Assembly: GCA_018662365.1 (NCBI GenBank)
Contig: JABJGH010000038.1
Coordinates: forward strand, 1-55,275
Reading direction: 5' to 3'
DNA: 55,275 nt
DNA from: Chloroflexota bacterium
GTDB taxonomy: Bacteria; Chloroflexota; Anaerolineae; Anaerolineales; UBA11579
Positions 7,143 to 14,874 of this stretch are shown piece after piece (position 1 is the stretch's first letter; every line of letters starts with the position of its first letter). The notes under the pieces were generated by a model. The model was not told the origin of the DNA, did no database searches, and saw only the letters and a program-made list of their open reading frames with translations. A program made the position numbers and the translations under genes.

Positions 7143-7979
7143 ATGGATAAGGTAAAAGAAGAAATCAAAAATCCGGCAGTGTCAGACTCTTGCTGTGGTT
7201 CAGGCAGCTCGGAACCCTGTTGTGGTGGTGGAGAAAGCGCTGTATCCGCCTCTGTTGATGGTGATGTGCGGGATACAGTGCAAGAATATTATGCGAAAGC
7301 TGCTAAAGCGAGTTGTGGATGTGGGGATCAGAGTTCCCTTTACTATAATGAAGAAATGCTAAATAGTTTGCCGGATGATGTAGCGACATTCTCGTTGGGA
7401 TGTGGAAATCCGATCAGAGCAGCCGAGATGAAAGCAGGTGAAACCGTACTTGACCTTGGTTCCGGGGGCGGGTTAGATTGTTTCTTTGCTGAAAAAGAAG
7501 TAGGGAAAACTGGCTATGTGATCGGCATTGATATGACCCCCGAAATGTTGCTGCGCTCGACAGAGTCGGCAAAAAAAATGGGGTTGGATAATGTAGATTT
7601 CCGAAAAGGTTTTCTGGAAGAAATGCCCGTGGAAGATAACACTGTGGATGTGGTGATCTCGAATTGCGTGATCAACCTCTCCCCAGACAAATCTTTGGTA
7701 TTCGATGAAATCTTTCGAGTGCTAAAACCAGGTGGAAGAATTGCGGTTTCGGATATTGTGGTCAATGGTGAGATTCCTGAACATATCTTGAAACTAAAAG
7801 ATTCTTGGAGTTCGTGCGCGGCAGGTTCTCTGACGATCGAAGATTTCACCCAAGGTCTTTTGGATGCAGGTCTTGAAGAAGTCGTAATTGCAGCGAAAGA
7901 TGCAAATGGTGATCTATTAGAGAAGAATCCAGAAAACGAATTGTTTTCTGCGATCATCACGGCAAAAAAACCGATTTAG
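7143..7979 (+). CDS. arsM: Arsenite S-adenosylmethionine methyltransferase
   Basis: Methylates As(III) with SAM, giving methylated and eventually volatile arsenicals. The Cys-rich N terminus (SCCGSGSSEPCCGGG) and ASCGCGDQS precede the SAM-binding loop VLDLGSGGGLDCFFA. The family cysteines appear in LGCGNP, ISNCVINLSPDK and SSCAAGS. Length (278) is normal. The start is set at 7143, where AAGGAG lies 6 bases upstream; an in-frame ATG at 7116 lies inside the operator and has no such site. With arsR it forms a minimal methylation-only arsenic unit: no arsenite efflux pump or arsenate reductase gene is in the window. A strong terminator closes the unit. Confidence 0.93.
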   Translation: MDKVKEEIKNPAVSDSCCGSGSSEPCCGGGESAVSASVDGDVRDTVQEYYAKAAKASCGCGDQSSLYYNEEMLNSLPDDVATFSLGCGNPIRAAEMKAGETVLDLGSGGGLDCFFAEKEVGKTGYVIGIDMTPEMLLRSTESAKKMGLDNVDFRKGFLEEMPVEDNTVDVVISNCVINLSPDKSLVFDEIFRVLKPGGRIAVSDIVVNGEIPEHILKLKDSWSSCAAGSLTIEDFTQGLLDAGLEEVVIAAKDANGDLLEKNPENELFSAIITAKKPI

Positions 7980-8000
7980 ATTCCAAAATTGATCTGTAGA

Positions 8001-8046
8001 AAACCTAAATGGCAGTCAATCTATTGATGCCATTTAGGTTTTTTTT
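8001..8046 (+). terminator. Terminator of arsM
   Basis: Long hairpin with arms AAACCTAAATGGCA (8001-8014) and TGCCATTTAGGTTT (8028-8041), further inner pairing TCAAT/ATTGA, and a T run. Confidence 0.92.
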
Positions 8047-8092
8047 ATTGGGAAAAACTGAAATTGTGATTAATAAATCGTTAATCTCTACA

Positions 8093-8101
8093 TGTTATAA
8101 T
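8093..8101 (+). promoter_or_regulatory. Extended -10 promoter of tmRNA
   Basis: TGTTATAAT, an extended -10 element, ends 8 bases before the tmRNA 5' end at 8110. No good -35 box is visible. Confidence 0.75.
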
Positions 8102-8109
8102 TTGCTTAT

Positions 8110-8511
8110 GGGGATGATTGGTTTCGACGGGAGAGGCTGGTCACGAATTGCAAGCCGAGAGGTACCGATCTCGTAAAATCAGTACACACTATTAAGTGCC
8201 AATCGCACTCAATACGCCGCATTACCTTTAGCTGCCTAGTGTAGTTACTGGCTAATGTAGCCAAATGACCCCTCGTGGGTCACGTCTCCCTACTCCCTTC
8301 CCTGGTGGGAGGAGGTGCAGGCGAAACAAGACTAGGGTGCTGTACGGGACTACTGCTAAACGTACTCAAGATGAACTTTCGGGTTCTAGCAGTCAGCCGT
8401 TTGAGGCTTGGGTCCCTTGTAGCCCAAAACGGTTAAACAAACAAGAGACTACGCTTGTAGACGTTCGTTGACTTAATCTTTCGGACGCGGGTTCGATTCC
8501 CGCCATCTCCA
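8110..8511 (+). ncRNA. ssrA: Transfer-messenger RNA (one-piece)
   Basis: The 5' end GGGGATGATTGGTTTCGACG and 3' end GGGTTCGATTCCCGCCATCTCC form the tRNA-like domain (GGGGATG pairs with CATCTCC). CCA is not encoded. The tag frame runs 8198-8239: GCC resume codon to TAG, encoding ANRTQYAALPLAA, which ends in the expected LAA degradation signal after the alanine loaded on the molecule. GC-rich complementary segments after the tag are the pseudoknots. It rescues stalled ribosomes with SmpB (not in the window). An open frame at 8265-8471 lies entirely inside this RNA and is not a gene. Confidence 0.96.
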
Positions 8512-8519
8512 CCTTAAAT

Positions 8520-8550
8520 AAAAAAAGAGCCTTAACAGGCTCTCTTTTTA
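8520..8550 (+). terminator. Terminator of tmRNA
   Basis: Stem GAGCC / GGCTC with loop TTAACA, flanked by an A run and by TCTTTTTA. Confidence 0.85.
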
Positions 8551-8564
8551 TTTAAATTCTCAGA

Positions 8565-8570
8565 TATAAT
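8565..8570 (+). promoter_or_regulatory. -10 box for the leader peptide and MFS gene
   Basis: TATAAT ends 7 bases before the ATG at 8578, so the transcript probably starts at or next to that ATG. Confidence 0.6.
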
Positions 8571-8577
8571 TGGGGAA

Positions 8578-8613
8578 ATGGGAGAAAATTTTTGGTACTT
8601 TGTGAATAATTGA
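8578..8613 (+). CDS. Putative 11-codon leader peptide upstream of the MFS gene
   Basis: ATG at 8578 opens MGENFWYFVNN and stops at TGA 8611-8613, which overlaps the A of the MFS start codon (TGATG). The ATG sits where transcription should begin, and the MFS gene itself has no Shine-Dalgarno. Termination-reinitiation is the simple reading. The aromatic cluster FWYF could make ribosome movement sensitive to aromatic amino acid supply, but no alternative hairpins were verified. It is too short to prove from one sequence. Confidence 0.4.
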   Translation: MGENFWYFVNN

Positions 8614-9854
8614 TGAATAATAAAAATAAATCCATATTTTCACCAACATTGAAATTATTTATGGGGGCAATGATCCTCGCGAATATATCGAGCATGATGT
8701 CTTTTGGATATATATCGCTCTATTTGGCTGATCTTGGGGCTGGGGTTTCTGATATTGGCACCGTATTCACGATTACATCGTTGGTGCCATTGGTATTGCA
8801 AATTGTAGGTGGATGGCTTTCTGATTCGATTGGCCGGTTAAAAACCATTGCGATTGGAAGTGTGGCGGGGGTCATTGGCGCAATTGGACTATGGCTTGCC
8901 CCAAGCTGGGAATGGACTATTTTGGCAATAGGGATCGGGTCTATTTCCATGGCACTGGTGGGACCTAGTTTCAGCTCATTCATTGCAGACCAGACCGAAG
9001 AAGAAAACCGAGGCAAAGTATTTGGGATTACCCAAAGCTTGTATCAGGTAGTGGGGGTGGTCGGTCCACCGGTTGGGGGTTATATTGCCCAGAATTACAG
9101 TTATAAATCAATGTATTTTGTTTCAATGCTCTTATATTCAGTGGCTGCAATTGTGCGAATTTGGATGGCAAATTCTTTGAAATTTAATACTGAAAATAAT
9201 GAGAAACCAACCGTTCAATCTTTCAAGAAAAGCATAAAGACTTTAGTTGGCTTGATACTTTCTGGGGGGGTTGTTACTTGGATGTTTCTTGCAGATGGCA
9301 CGAGTGATATCGCTATTCGGTTGTCAGATTCCCTGTCTACAATTTTCCAACAAGAAATCGGTGGACAAAGCATACAGGAAATTGGTTTATTAACTTCGAT
9401 TCAGGCTGTGGTGATGATGATCTTCAACATTCCTGGCGGATGGTTATCCGATAAATTTGGAGAAAGGGTGGGCATATCGATCGGGTTCTTTCTATTCGCT
9501 ACTTGTTTCTTCATTTTTATTCCTGCGACAGAATTTTGGCAATATGCGCTGGCATGGATAATATCGGGCATAGGGGCTAGTTTGTTAATGCCTGCATATG
9601 AATCTTTGATCTCAAAAATGGTTCCTGAAAAGATGCGAGGAATTGCATTTGGATTCTTCCGATCTACTCTTGGGATCATTTCATTTCCTGCACCATTGAT
9701 CGGGGCAGCCCTATGGGAACGATATTCTCCCCAAACCCCATTTTTATTTACTGCTTATATGATGATCGTGGTGGGAATTGTAAGCTGGTTCAAACTAAAT
9801 ATCCCAAAAAATGGAATTGGGCAATCTGAAAGCCCGTTGGATGGGGTTTCCTAG
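8613..9854 (+). CDS. MFS transporter
   Basis: Major facilitator protein of 413 residues with about 12 hydrophobic spans. GGWLSDSIGRLKTI after helix 2 and GGWLSDKFGERVGI in the second half are the paired loop 2/3 signatures of the superfamily. PSFSSFIADQTEEENRGKVFGI and YESLISKMVPEKMRGIAFGFF resemble the drug/metabolite exporter group. The substrate is unknown. The start ATG overlaps the stop of a small upstream frame and has no ribosome binding site. A symmetrical terminator shared with the convergent small gene ends it. Confidence 0.88.
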   Translation: MNNKNKSIFSPTLKLFMGAMILANISSMMSFGYISLYLADLGAGVSDIGTVFTITSLVPLVLQIVGGWLSDSIGRLKTIAIGSVAGVIGAIGLWLAPSWEWTILAIGIGSISMALVGPSFSSFIADQTEEENRGKVFGITQSLYQVVGVVGPPVGGYIAQNYSYKSMYFVSMLLYSVAAIVRIWMANSLKFNTENNEKPTVQSFKKSIKTLVGLILSGGVVTWMFLADGTSDIAIRLSDSLSTIFQQEIGGQSIQEIGLLTSIQAVVMMIFNIPGGWLSDKFGERVGISIGFFLFATCFFIFIPATEFWQYALAWIISGIGASLLMPAYESLISKMVPEKMRGIAFGFFRSTLGIISFPAPLIGAALWERYSPQTPFLFTAYMMIVVGIVSWFKLNIPKNGIGQSESPLDGVS

Positions 9855-9859
9855 ACATT

Positions 9860-9893
9860 ATAAAAAAAGAGCGCTAATGCGCTCTTTTTTTAT
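9860..9893. terminator. Bidirectional terminator
   Basis: AAAAAAAGAGCGC / GCGCTCTTTTTTT around a TAAT loop, perfect on both strands. On the minus strand it also encodes the last codons and stop of the small membrane protein. Confidence 0.92.
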
Positions 9894-10119
9894 AATTAAC
9901 CATCATCTGGGAAAGGGTGTTAAACATTTTTGATCTTTTATTTTTAAGTACCCACTTTAAACCACCTCCCCCTAAAACACCTATTAGATGGAAGGGGAGA
10001 AAATAAAGCATTGAAATATGTTGATGTGCAATATATTTTAAATACATGTAGGGTGTCCATGCAAGTACGCCCATCCAGATAAGAATTTTTGCGAGTTTTG
10101 CGAATTTATCAATGTTCAT
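9874..10119 (-). CDS. Small membrane protein of unknown function
   Basis: An 81-residue protein with two predicted membrane helices (about residues 10-30 and 37-57) and a basic tail (KNKRSKMF, YKKRAH). AAGGA lies 9 bases upstream of the ATG, which supports it as a real gene. The stop codon TAG falls in the loop of the bidirectional terminator, so the final residues KKRAH are encoded by its stem. No family is recognised. Confidence 0.65.
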   Translation of the reverse strand: MNIDKFAKLAKILIWMGVLAWTPYMYLKYIAHQHISMLYFLPFHLIGVLGGGGLKWVLKNKRSKMFNTLSQMMVNYKKRAH

Positions 10120-10225
10120 CTTATTTCCTTTGAATATTTAATGTCATAGGAAATAATAAGACTTTATAAAAGATTTTTGTTCAAGTTTTTATGGGGTTTT
10201 AAAACTTTCCACAGATTTAAATAAA

Positions 10226-10269
10226 AAATGGGTCAATTGCCTAAATTCGCCATGACAATTGCCCCATTT
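10226..10269 (-). terminator. Terminator downstream of thiI
   Basis: On the minus strand AAATGGGGCAATTG pairs with CAATTGACCCATTT across a 16-base loop, one internal mismatch, then TTTATTT. Confidence 0.75.
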
Positions 10270-10282
10270 GAACAAAGTTGAA

Positions 10283-11461
10283 TTATTCACTCATATCTAT
10301 TAAGGTACGGATATCAACATCCTCAACCGCGTTAACCATTTCTTCAACAATTTTATCGATGCCAATTTCTTGCTCAATTTGTTGGACGGTATCGAGGTCG
10401 GCTTTTTTTATGGGGTCAGGAGAAAGGATCGAACAGCAGTCTTTGTATTCGGCAACCGCGGCATCAAAAAGACCGATGTACCGGACAAGTTCGACCACCT
10501 CAGACTTATCGTAACCCACTAGAGGTCTAAAAATTGGCATCTGGATGGCATGATCGACGGCGACCATATTTTCCATGGTTTGGGAAGCGACCTGTCCGAG
10601 ACTGTCGCCAAACAGGAGAAGTTGATAACCGAATTTTAATGCAAGTGCTTCCCCCACCCTGGCCATTAGGCGTCTAAAAATCACTGTTTCGTATCGCTGA
10701 CTCAATTTATCGAGGTTCAATACTTCCATCTCAAAGGGGCCATAGCTGGAAACAAATAATTTCTTGGCTTGAGTGGCCACATCTAATCCTTTTACAATAT
10801 CCCCAATTTTCGTGTTGAGGACATTGCTTTTATCCATGAAAATATGAAAATGCAAATAATCTACTTCTGCGCCACGCTTGGCAAGGAGATAGGAGGCGGC
10901 GATGGAATCGAATCCGCCAGACAGGAGTGAAAGCACTTTGCCTGAAGTGCCGACGGGCAAACCCTTGGCTCCTTGGAATCTTTTGGTATAGATGTAGGTG
11001 CCTTCTTTAGATGCTGCGATGGCGACTTGGACGTCGGGCGCACTTAGGTTTACTGGAGCCTTGGTTGCTTTGCCAATGGCTTCCCCAATGGTTTGTTGCA
11101 AATCGAGGGAGCTAAAGGGCAAGAGCTTATGAGATCTTTTTGCTTTTACACCAAAAGTGTCCCCGGCCTGGATCGTATCTATGCCCATCTCAATGGCGGT
11201 TTCGCAGATCACGTCAAATTTACTTTCGCATACTTTTGCCGGCGCATACCAAGCAATTCCAAAGACATGTTTTAAATTTTCTAGGAATTCTGGGATTTCT
11301 TCTTCATTTGCGGTGACAACAAACTGTGATCGATAAAGCTTTACCCTATCTTTAGGAAGATGGAGGGCTTTCATAATGTTTCTACGTAATTGTGCTTCAA
11401 AAATATGGCGGGTTCCTTTTTTTGTGCCGATCTCACCATATCTAATTAGTATTGCTTGCAT
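10283..11461 (-). CDS. thiI: tRNA 4-thiouridine sulfurtransferase ThiI
   Basis: Adenylates U8 of tRNA and inserts sulfur to make 4-thiouridine; it can also feed thiamine thiazole synthesis. The N terminus MQAILIRYGEIGTKKG starts the ferredoxin-like and THUMP domains (to about residue 165). The PP-loop LSLLSGGFDSIAASYLL follows at about residues 177-193. There is no C-terminal rhodanese domain, so this is the shorter Bacillus-type form (392 residues) that relies on a separate sulfur donor. The start is at 11461, with AGAGG 8 bases upstream; an in-frame TTG at 11482 is rejected. It is flanked by MFS genes, with no thiamine genes nearby. Confidence 0.93.
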   Translation of the reverse strand: MQAILIRYGEIGTKKGTRHIFEAQLRRNIMKALHLPKDRVKLYRSQFVVTANEEEIPEFLENLKHVFGIAWYAPAKVCESKFDVICETAIEMGIDTIQAGDTFGVKAKRSHKLLPFSSLDLQQTIGEAIGKATKAPVNLSAPDVQVAIAASKEGTYIYTKRFQGAKGLPVGTSGKVLSLLSGGFDSIAASYLLAKRGAEVDYLHFHIFMDKSNVLNTKIGDIVKGLDVATQAKKLFVSSYGPFEMEVLNLDKLSQRYETVIFRRLMARVGEALALKFGYQLLLFGDSLGQVASQTMENMVAVDHAIQMPIFRPLVGYDKSEVVELVRYIGLFDAAVAEYKDCCSILSPDPIKKADLDTVQQIEQEIGIDKIVEEMVNAVEDVDIRTLIDMSE

Positions 11462-11648
11462 AAACCAAACCTCTTGAATCAATAATTTTAAAACTGCCCA
11501 GAGATTATACCAATGTATTCCTTTCCTAAAATTATTTGATTGTGAAAATCATCAATAATTTATTGAATCCCCTTTTTAGAGAGCTATATTTTTCAATATG
11601 AGCTAACCTGTGTTACCATTCCTCGAGAAATTTTTCATAGGAATTTTA

Positions 11649-13079
11649 ATGAACCAAAATATGAGCAAGCAAAATCTTCGTTGGCAAGATTACCTTACCA
11701 TAAATATTAATTGGTTCGCTTTAACCACCCGTTCTCAAGTTTTGTCCCCCTTAATCATTCCATTGATGGTGCAAGAATTTGTTGGCGATGCCCAAAAGGG
11801 GACTTATTTGGGAATTATTCGATTGGGTGGGCTGATGTTTGCCGTGCTGACACAATCTTTAGTGGGGATGATCTCTGACCGCACCCAAACCAAGTGGGGA
11901 AAACGACGGCCCTTCATTTTTGTGGGGGCAATATTTGAATCGATCATCATTGTGTTGATCGGGTTCTCAATGGGCATGGAAGGGATGCGCGGGTTTTGGA
12001 CACTTTTTGCGCTCTTTATATTGTCCATGGTTGGGTCTAATATTTCTCACGCGGCTACACAAGGGTTTATTCCCGATCTGGTGCCGAATGAGAAGAAGGG
12101 AATTTTTTCTGGGATAAAAGCGACATTGGAACTCCCCCTACCCTTGATATTTATTTCTTTTGTGTTGGGCAAACAAGTTTCCGAAGGAAATTTGTCAATC
12201 GCATTGACGACGATCATCATTATTTTGTTGGTCGGCATGGCTGTGACGATGTTTGTTCGAGAGAAACCCGCTGAACTTGCCCCACCGAAACTTGACCTAA
12301 AGCCTTTTTTACGTTTGGTGGCGATGACTGCAATATTTACAATCATCATCATTGTTAGTGGGTTTGGCGTGAAGTACATCACACAAATTGGAGATAATCT
12401 CCCCGTCAATCAGAATATTTTGCTCGTTGGATTCGCGGGACTATTCGGGATGGTCTTGGCAATTACCTTAGGCGTGTTGTTTAGTATTCAGGTTGGATTG
12501 GGCGATGAAAAGAAAAGCCATAAATCTTATATTTGGTGGGTGATCAACCGGTTAGCATTTTTGGTTGCGGCAACAAATTTGGCTGGATTTTTAATTTTCT
12601 TTTTGCAGGAAAAATTCCCGGAATATCAGGGGTTGAATGCGGCGGGGCCCGCGAGCAAGATCATTATGTTTGTGGGTATCTTTATCTTGATCTCTGCCTT
12701 ACCCAGCGGATATTTGGCAGACCGGGTTGGCAAAAAAACTTTGATCCGATTTAGCGGCATTGCTGTGGGTGTAGGATCTTTTATGGTGGTGTTTACACCC
12801 AGTTTAAATTGGATCTATTTTGCGGGTTGTGTGATCGGTACGGGTGTGGGGTTGTTTTATACCTCCAATTGGGCGCTGGGTACTGAAATCGTTCCTAAAG
12901 AGGAAGCGGGGAAATATTTGGGGATATCTAACCTAGCGGGAGCTGGGGCGGGTGCAATCGGTGCGTATATTGGGGGTCCAATAGCCGATAGCAATAGTTA
13001 TATGCTGCTCATGTTGATCTATGGTTTGATCGCATTTCTATCTATATTCGCCTTAAAAGGCATACAAATCGAAGAATAA
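11649..13079 (+). CDS. MFS transporter, GPH/SLC45-like
   Basis: About 476 residues with 12 hydrophobic spans. GMISDRTQTKWGKRRPFIFVG is the loop typical of glycoside-pentoside-hexuronide and SLC45-type sugar symporters. The C-terminal half repeats a SGYLADRVGKKTLI loop. The middle carries a cytoplasmic segment (FVREKPAELAPPKLDL). Sugar or another small solute is the likely cargo, by family only. ATG at 11649 is preceded by AGGA; a GTG at 11610 would add 13 residues and lacks a site. Confidence 0.85.
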   Translation: MNQNMSKQNLRWQDYLTININWFALTTRSQVLSPLIIPLMVQEFVGDAQKGTYLGIIRLGGLMFAVLTQSLVGMISDRTQTKWGKRRPFIFVGAIFESIIIVLIGFSMGMEGMRGFWTLFALFILSMVGSNISHAATQGFIPDLVPNEKKGIFSGIKATLELPLPLIFISFVLGKQVSEGNLSIALTTIIIILLVGMAVTMFVREKPAELAPPKLDLKPFLRLVAMTAIFTIIIIVSGFGVKYITQIGDNLPVNQNILLVGFAGLFGMVLAITLGVLFSIQVGLGDEKKSHKSYIWWVINRLAFLVAATNLAGFLIFFLQEKFPEYQGLNAAGPASKIIMFVGIFILISALPSGYLADRVGKKTLIRFSGIAVGVGSFMVVFTPSLNWIYFAGCVIGTGVGLFYTSNWALGTEIVPKEEAGKYLGISNLAGAGAGAIGAYIGGPIADSNSYMLLMLIYGLIAFLSIFALKGIQIEE

Positions 13080-13243
13080 TCTCTTTGTCATATTACCCAA
13101 TATATTTATTCCAAGAGAATCTAATCAATAAAATTCAGATATTAGGTAATAATTTATGAGTATAAGGGTCTAAATACTTAAGATTTATGTAATATCTATC
13201 TGATACTATTATGGAGAATTAATCAAAAACTAATGAGGTACCT

Positions 13244-14191
13244 ATGAAAATTCGATCTTCTGAAATTACACCCAAAACAACTTATTTGTCTAGAAAAGAA
13301 TTTATGAAAGGTGCGGCTATTGCTGGAGGGTCAGCCTTCTTGGCAGCCTGCGGAGTCTCCCCCCAAAATAATGGTGGAAATAATTCGGCAAGTGGAAATG
13401 AAAATGCGGTTTCTTTTCCTGTTAAAAAGGATGAGTTTGGTACTGAAACCACGCCATTTGAATCGATAACAAATTTCAATAATTTTTACGAATTTAATAC
13501 CGACAAGGAAGCCGTTGCAAAGGATGCAAGAAATTTTGTTTCCTCTCCTTGGCAGGTGGAAGTTGGTGGATTGGTAAACAACCCGATGATCCTGGGTATG
13601 GGAGACATACTAAAATTTGAACAAGAGGAACGGATCTACCGATTGCGATGTGTTGAGGGATGGTCGATGGTGATCCCTTGGAATGGTTTCTCCCTGAGTA
13701 AAATATTGAACATGGTTGAACCAAAATCCGAAGCAAAATATGTGCGGTTTGAAACCCTTTACGATCCCGAACAGATGCCTGGTCAAGATTCAAAGTGGTA
13801 CGAATGGCCTTATGTTGAAGGGTTGAGGATTGATGAGGCAATGAATGATCTAGCTACAATTGCCACAGGGTTATATGGTGAAGAATTTAAACCGCAAAGT
13901 GGCGCACCAGTTCGATTGGTTGTCCCCTGGAAGTATGGGTTCAAGAGTATCAAATCGATCGTAAAAATTGAATTGGTGACTGAAATGCCAACCTCTCTGT
14001 GGATGGCAGCAGCTCCAAGAGAATATGGATTTTTTGCAAATGTAAACCCGGATGTGGATCACCCCCGCTGGTCACAAGGGAGTGAGCGTAGAATTGGAGA
14101 ATTGAGCCGCATTGAAACCTTGAAATTTAATGGCTATGAAGAGCAAGTTGCTGCCCTATATGATGGCATGGACCTAGAAGCGAACTACTAA
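13244..14191 (+). CDS. msrP: Protein-methionine-sulfoxide reductase catalytic subunit MsrP
   Basis: Molybdopterin enzyme (former YedY) that repairs oxidised methionine in exported proteins. The sulfite-oxidase-like domain holds RLRCVEGWSMVIPWNG, with Cys136 as the molybdenum ligand. The N terminus carries a Tat-like signal, but the twin arginine is Arg-Lys (SRKEFMKG, residues 16-23). It is followed by a hydrophobic stretch ending in LAAC, a possible lipobox with Cys36. The mature protein would begin with a Gly/Asn/Ser-rich linker. GAGG precedes the ATG, and msrQ overlaps its stop codon. Length (315) is normal. Confidence 0.93.
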   Translation: MKIRSSEITPKTTYLSRKEFMKGAAIAGGSAFLAACGVSPQNNGGNNSASGNENAVSFPVKKDEFGTETTPFESITNFNNFYEFNTDKEAVAKDARNFVSSPWQVEVGGLVNNPMILGMGDILKFEQEERIYRLRCVEGWSMVIPWNGFSLSKILNMVEPKSEAKYVRFETLYDPEQMPGQDSKWYEWPYVEGLRIDEAMNDLATIATGLYGEEFKPQSGAPVRLVVPWKYGFKSIKSIVKIELVTEMPTSLWMAAAPREYGFFANVNPDVDHPRWSQGSERRIGELSRIETLKFNGYEEQVAALYDGMDLEANY

Positions 14192-14796
14192 TGAAAAAGA
14201 CGAAAAAAAGGAAGATTCATCCGCTTCAAGTGATTACCCATATTGGGGCTTGGATCCCCTTTATCATTTTGGCGATAGACTATTCTAATAACAACTTAAC
14301 CGTCAACCCGATACAGGAAGCTACCTTGCGGACGGGGCGAACAGCTTTGACCTTATTGGTATTGTCTTTGGCTTGTACTCCGATCAATATTATCTTTTCC
14401 TATAAGCCAGTGTTAAAACTTAGCAGACCCTTGGGTGTGTATTCATTTTTCTATGCGCTATTGCATTTCTACATTTTCATTGGTGTGGACTATGGTTTTA
14501 ATTGGGGGTTTTTTGCCGAAGCCTTTTTAGAAAAAAGATTTACCTTAATTGGTGGGGCTGCATTCTTGATCCTATTAGCTCTTGCGATAACTTCAACTGA
14601 TGGATGGAAGAGACGACTAAAGAAAAATTGGAAGCGATTACACCGTTTTGTTTATTTGGCGATTGCCTTGGTGATCACGCACTTTATCTGGAGTGTAAAA
14701 TCTGATTATCGGTTGGCGCTGGTTTATGGTGCAATCGCTTTAATCCTTTTGATCATCCGAGTACCTGTCATCCGAAAAAGAATCCTTCGAAAATAA
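14191..14796 (+). CDS. msrQ: Haem-binding membrane subunit MsrQ
   Basis: Six-helix membrane protein of 201 residues (former YedZ) that passes electrons from quinol or flavin to MsrP. Conserved pieces include HIGAWIPF, LALTLLVLSLACTP (as TALTLLVLSLACTP), YSFFYALLHFYIF and RLHRFVYLAIALVITHFIW; the His residues in the last two are haem ligands by family. The ATG overlaps the msrP stop (TAATG), so translation is coupled and subunit amounts are matched. Confidence 0.93.
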   Translation: MKKTKKRKIHPLQVITHIGAWIPFIILAIDYSNNNLTVNPIQEATLRTGRTALTLLVLSLACTPINIIFSYKPVLKLSRPLGVYSFFYALLHFYIFIGVDYGFNWGFFAEAFLEKRFTLIGGAAFLILLALAITSTDGWKRRLKKNWKRLHRFVYLAIALVITHFIWSVKSDYRLALVYGAIALILLIIRVPVIRKRILRK

Positions 14797-14874
14797 ACAT
14801 TAGGTTCTAGGTGGGGAACTATTAGGTATAATAAACGCTTAGAAAAAATTTATTTGATGGCAGAAAAATAGACC

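Noticed and set aside
8265-8471. A 68-codon open frame in the tmRNA region
   Set aside because: It lies wholly inside the tmRNA and its pseudoknots; its Arg/Pro/Ser-rich product has no coding character.
10278-10514. Plus-strand open frame over the 3' end of thiI
   Set aside because: It is Ser-rich and antisense to a complete ThiI reading frame.
14857-14871. MAEK mini-frame just before the first CNNM gene
   Set aside because: Four codons with no ribosome site and no overlap with the gene start; chance occurrence is likely, unlike the coupled frame at 8578.
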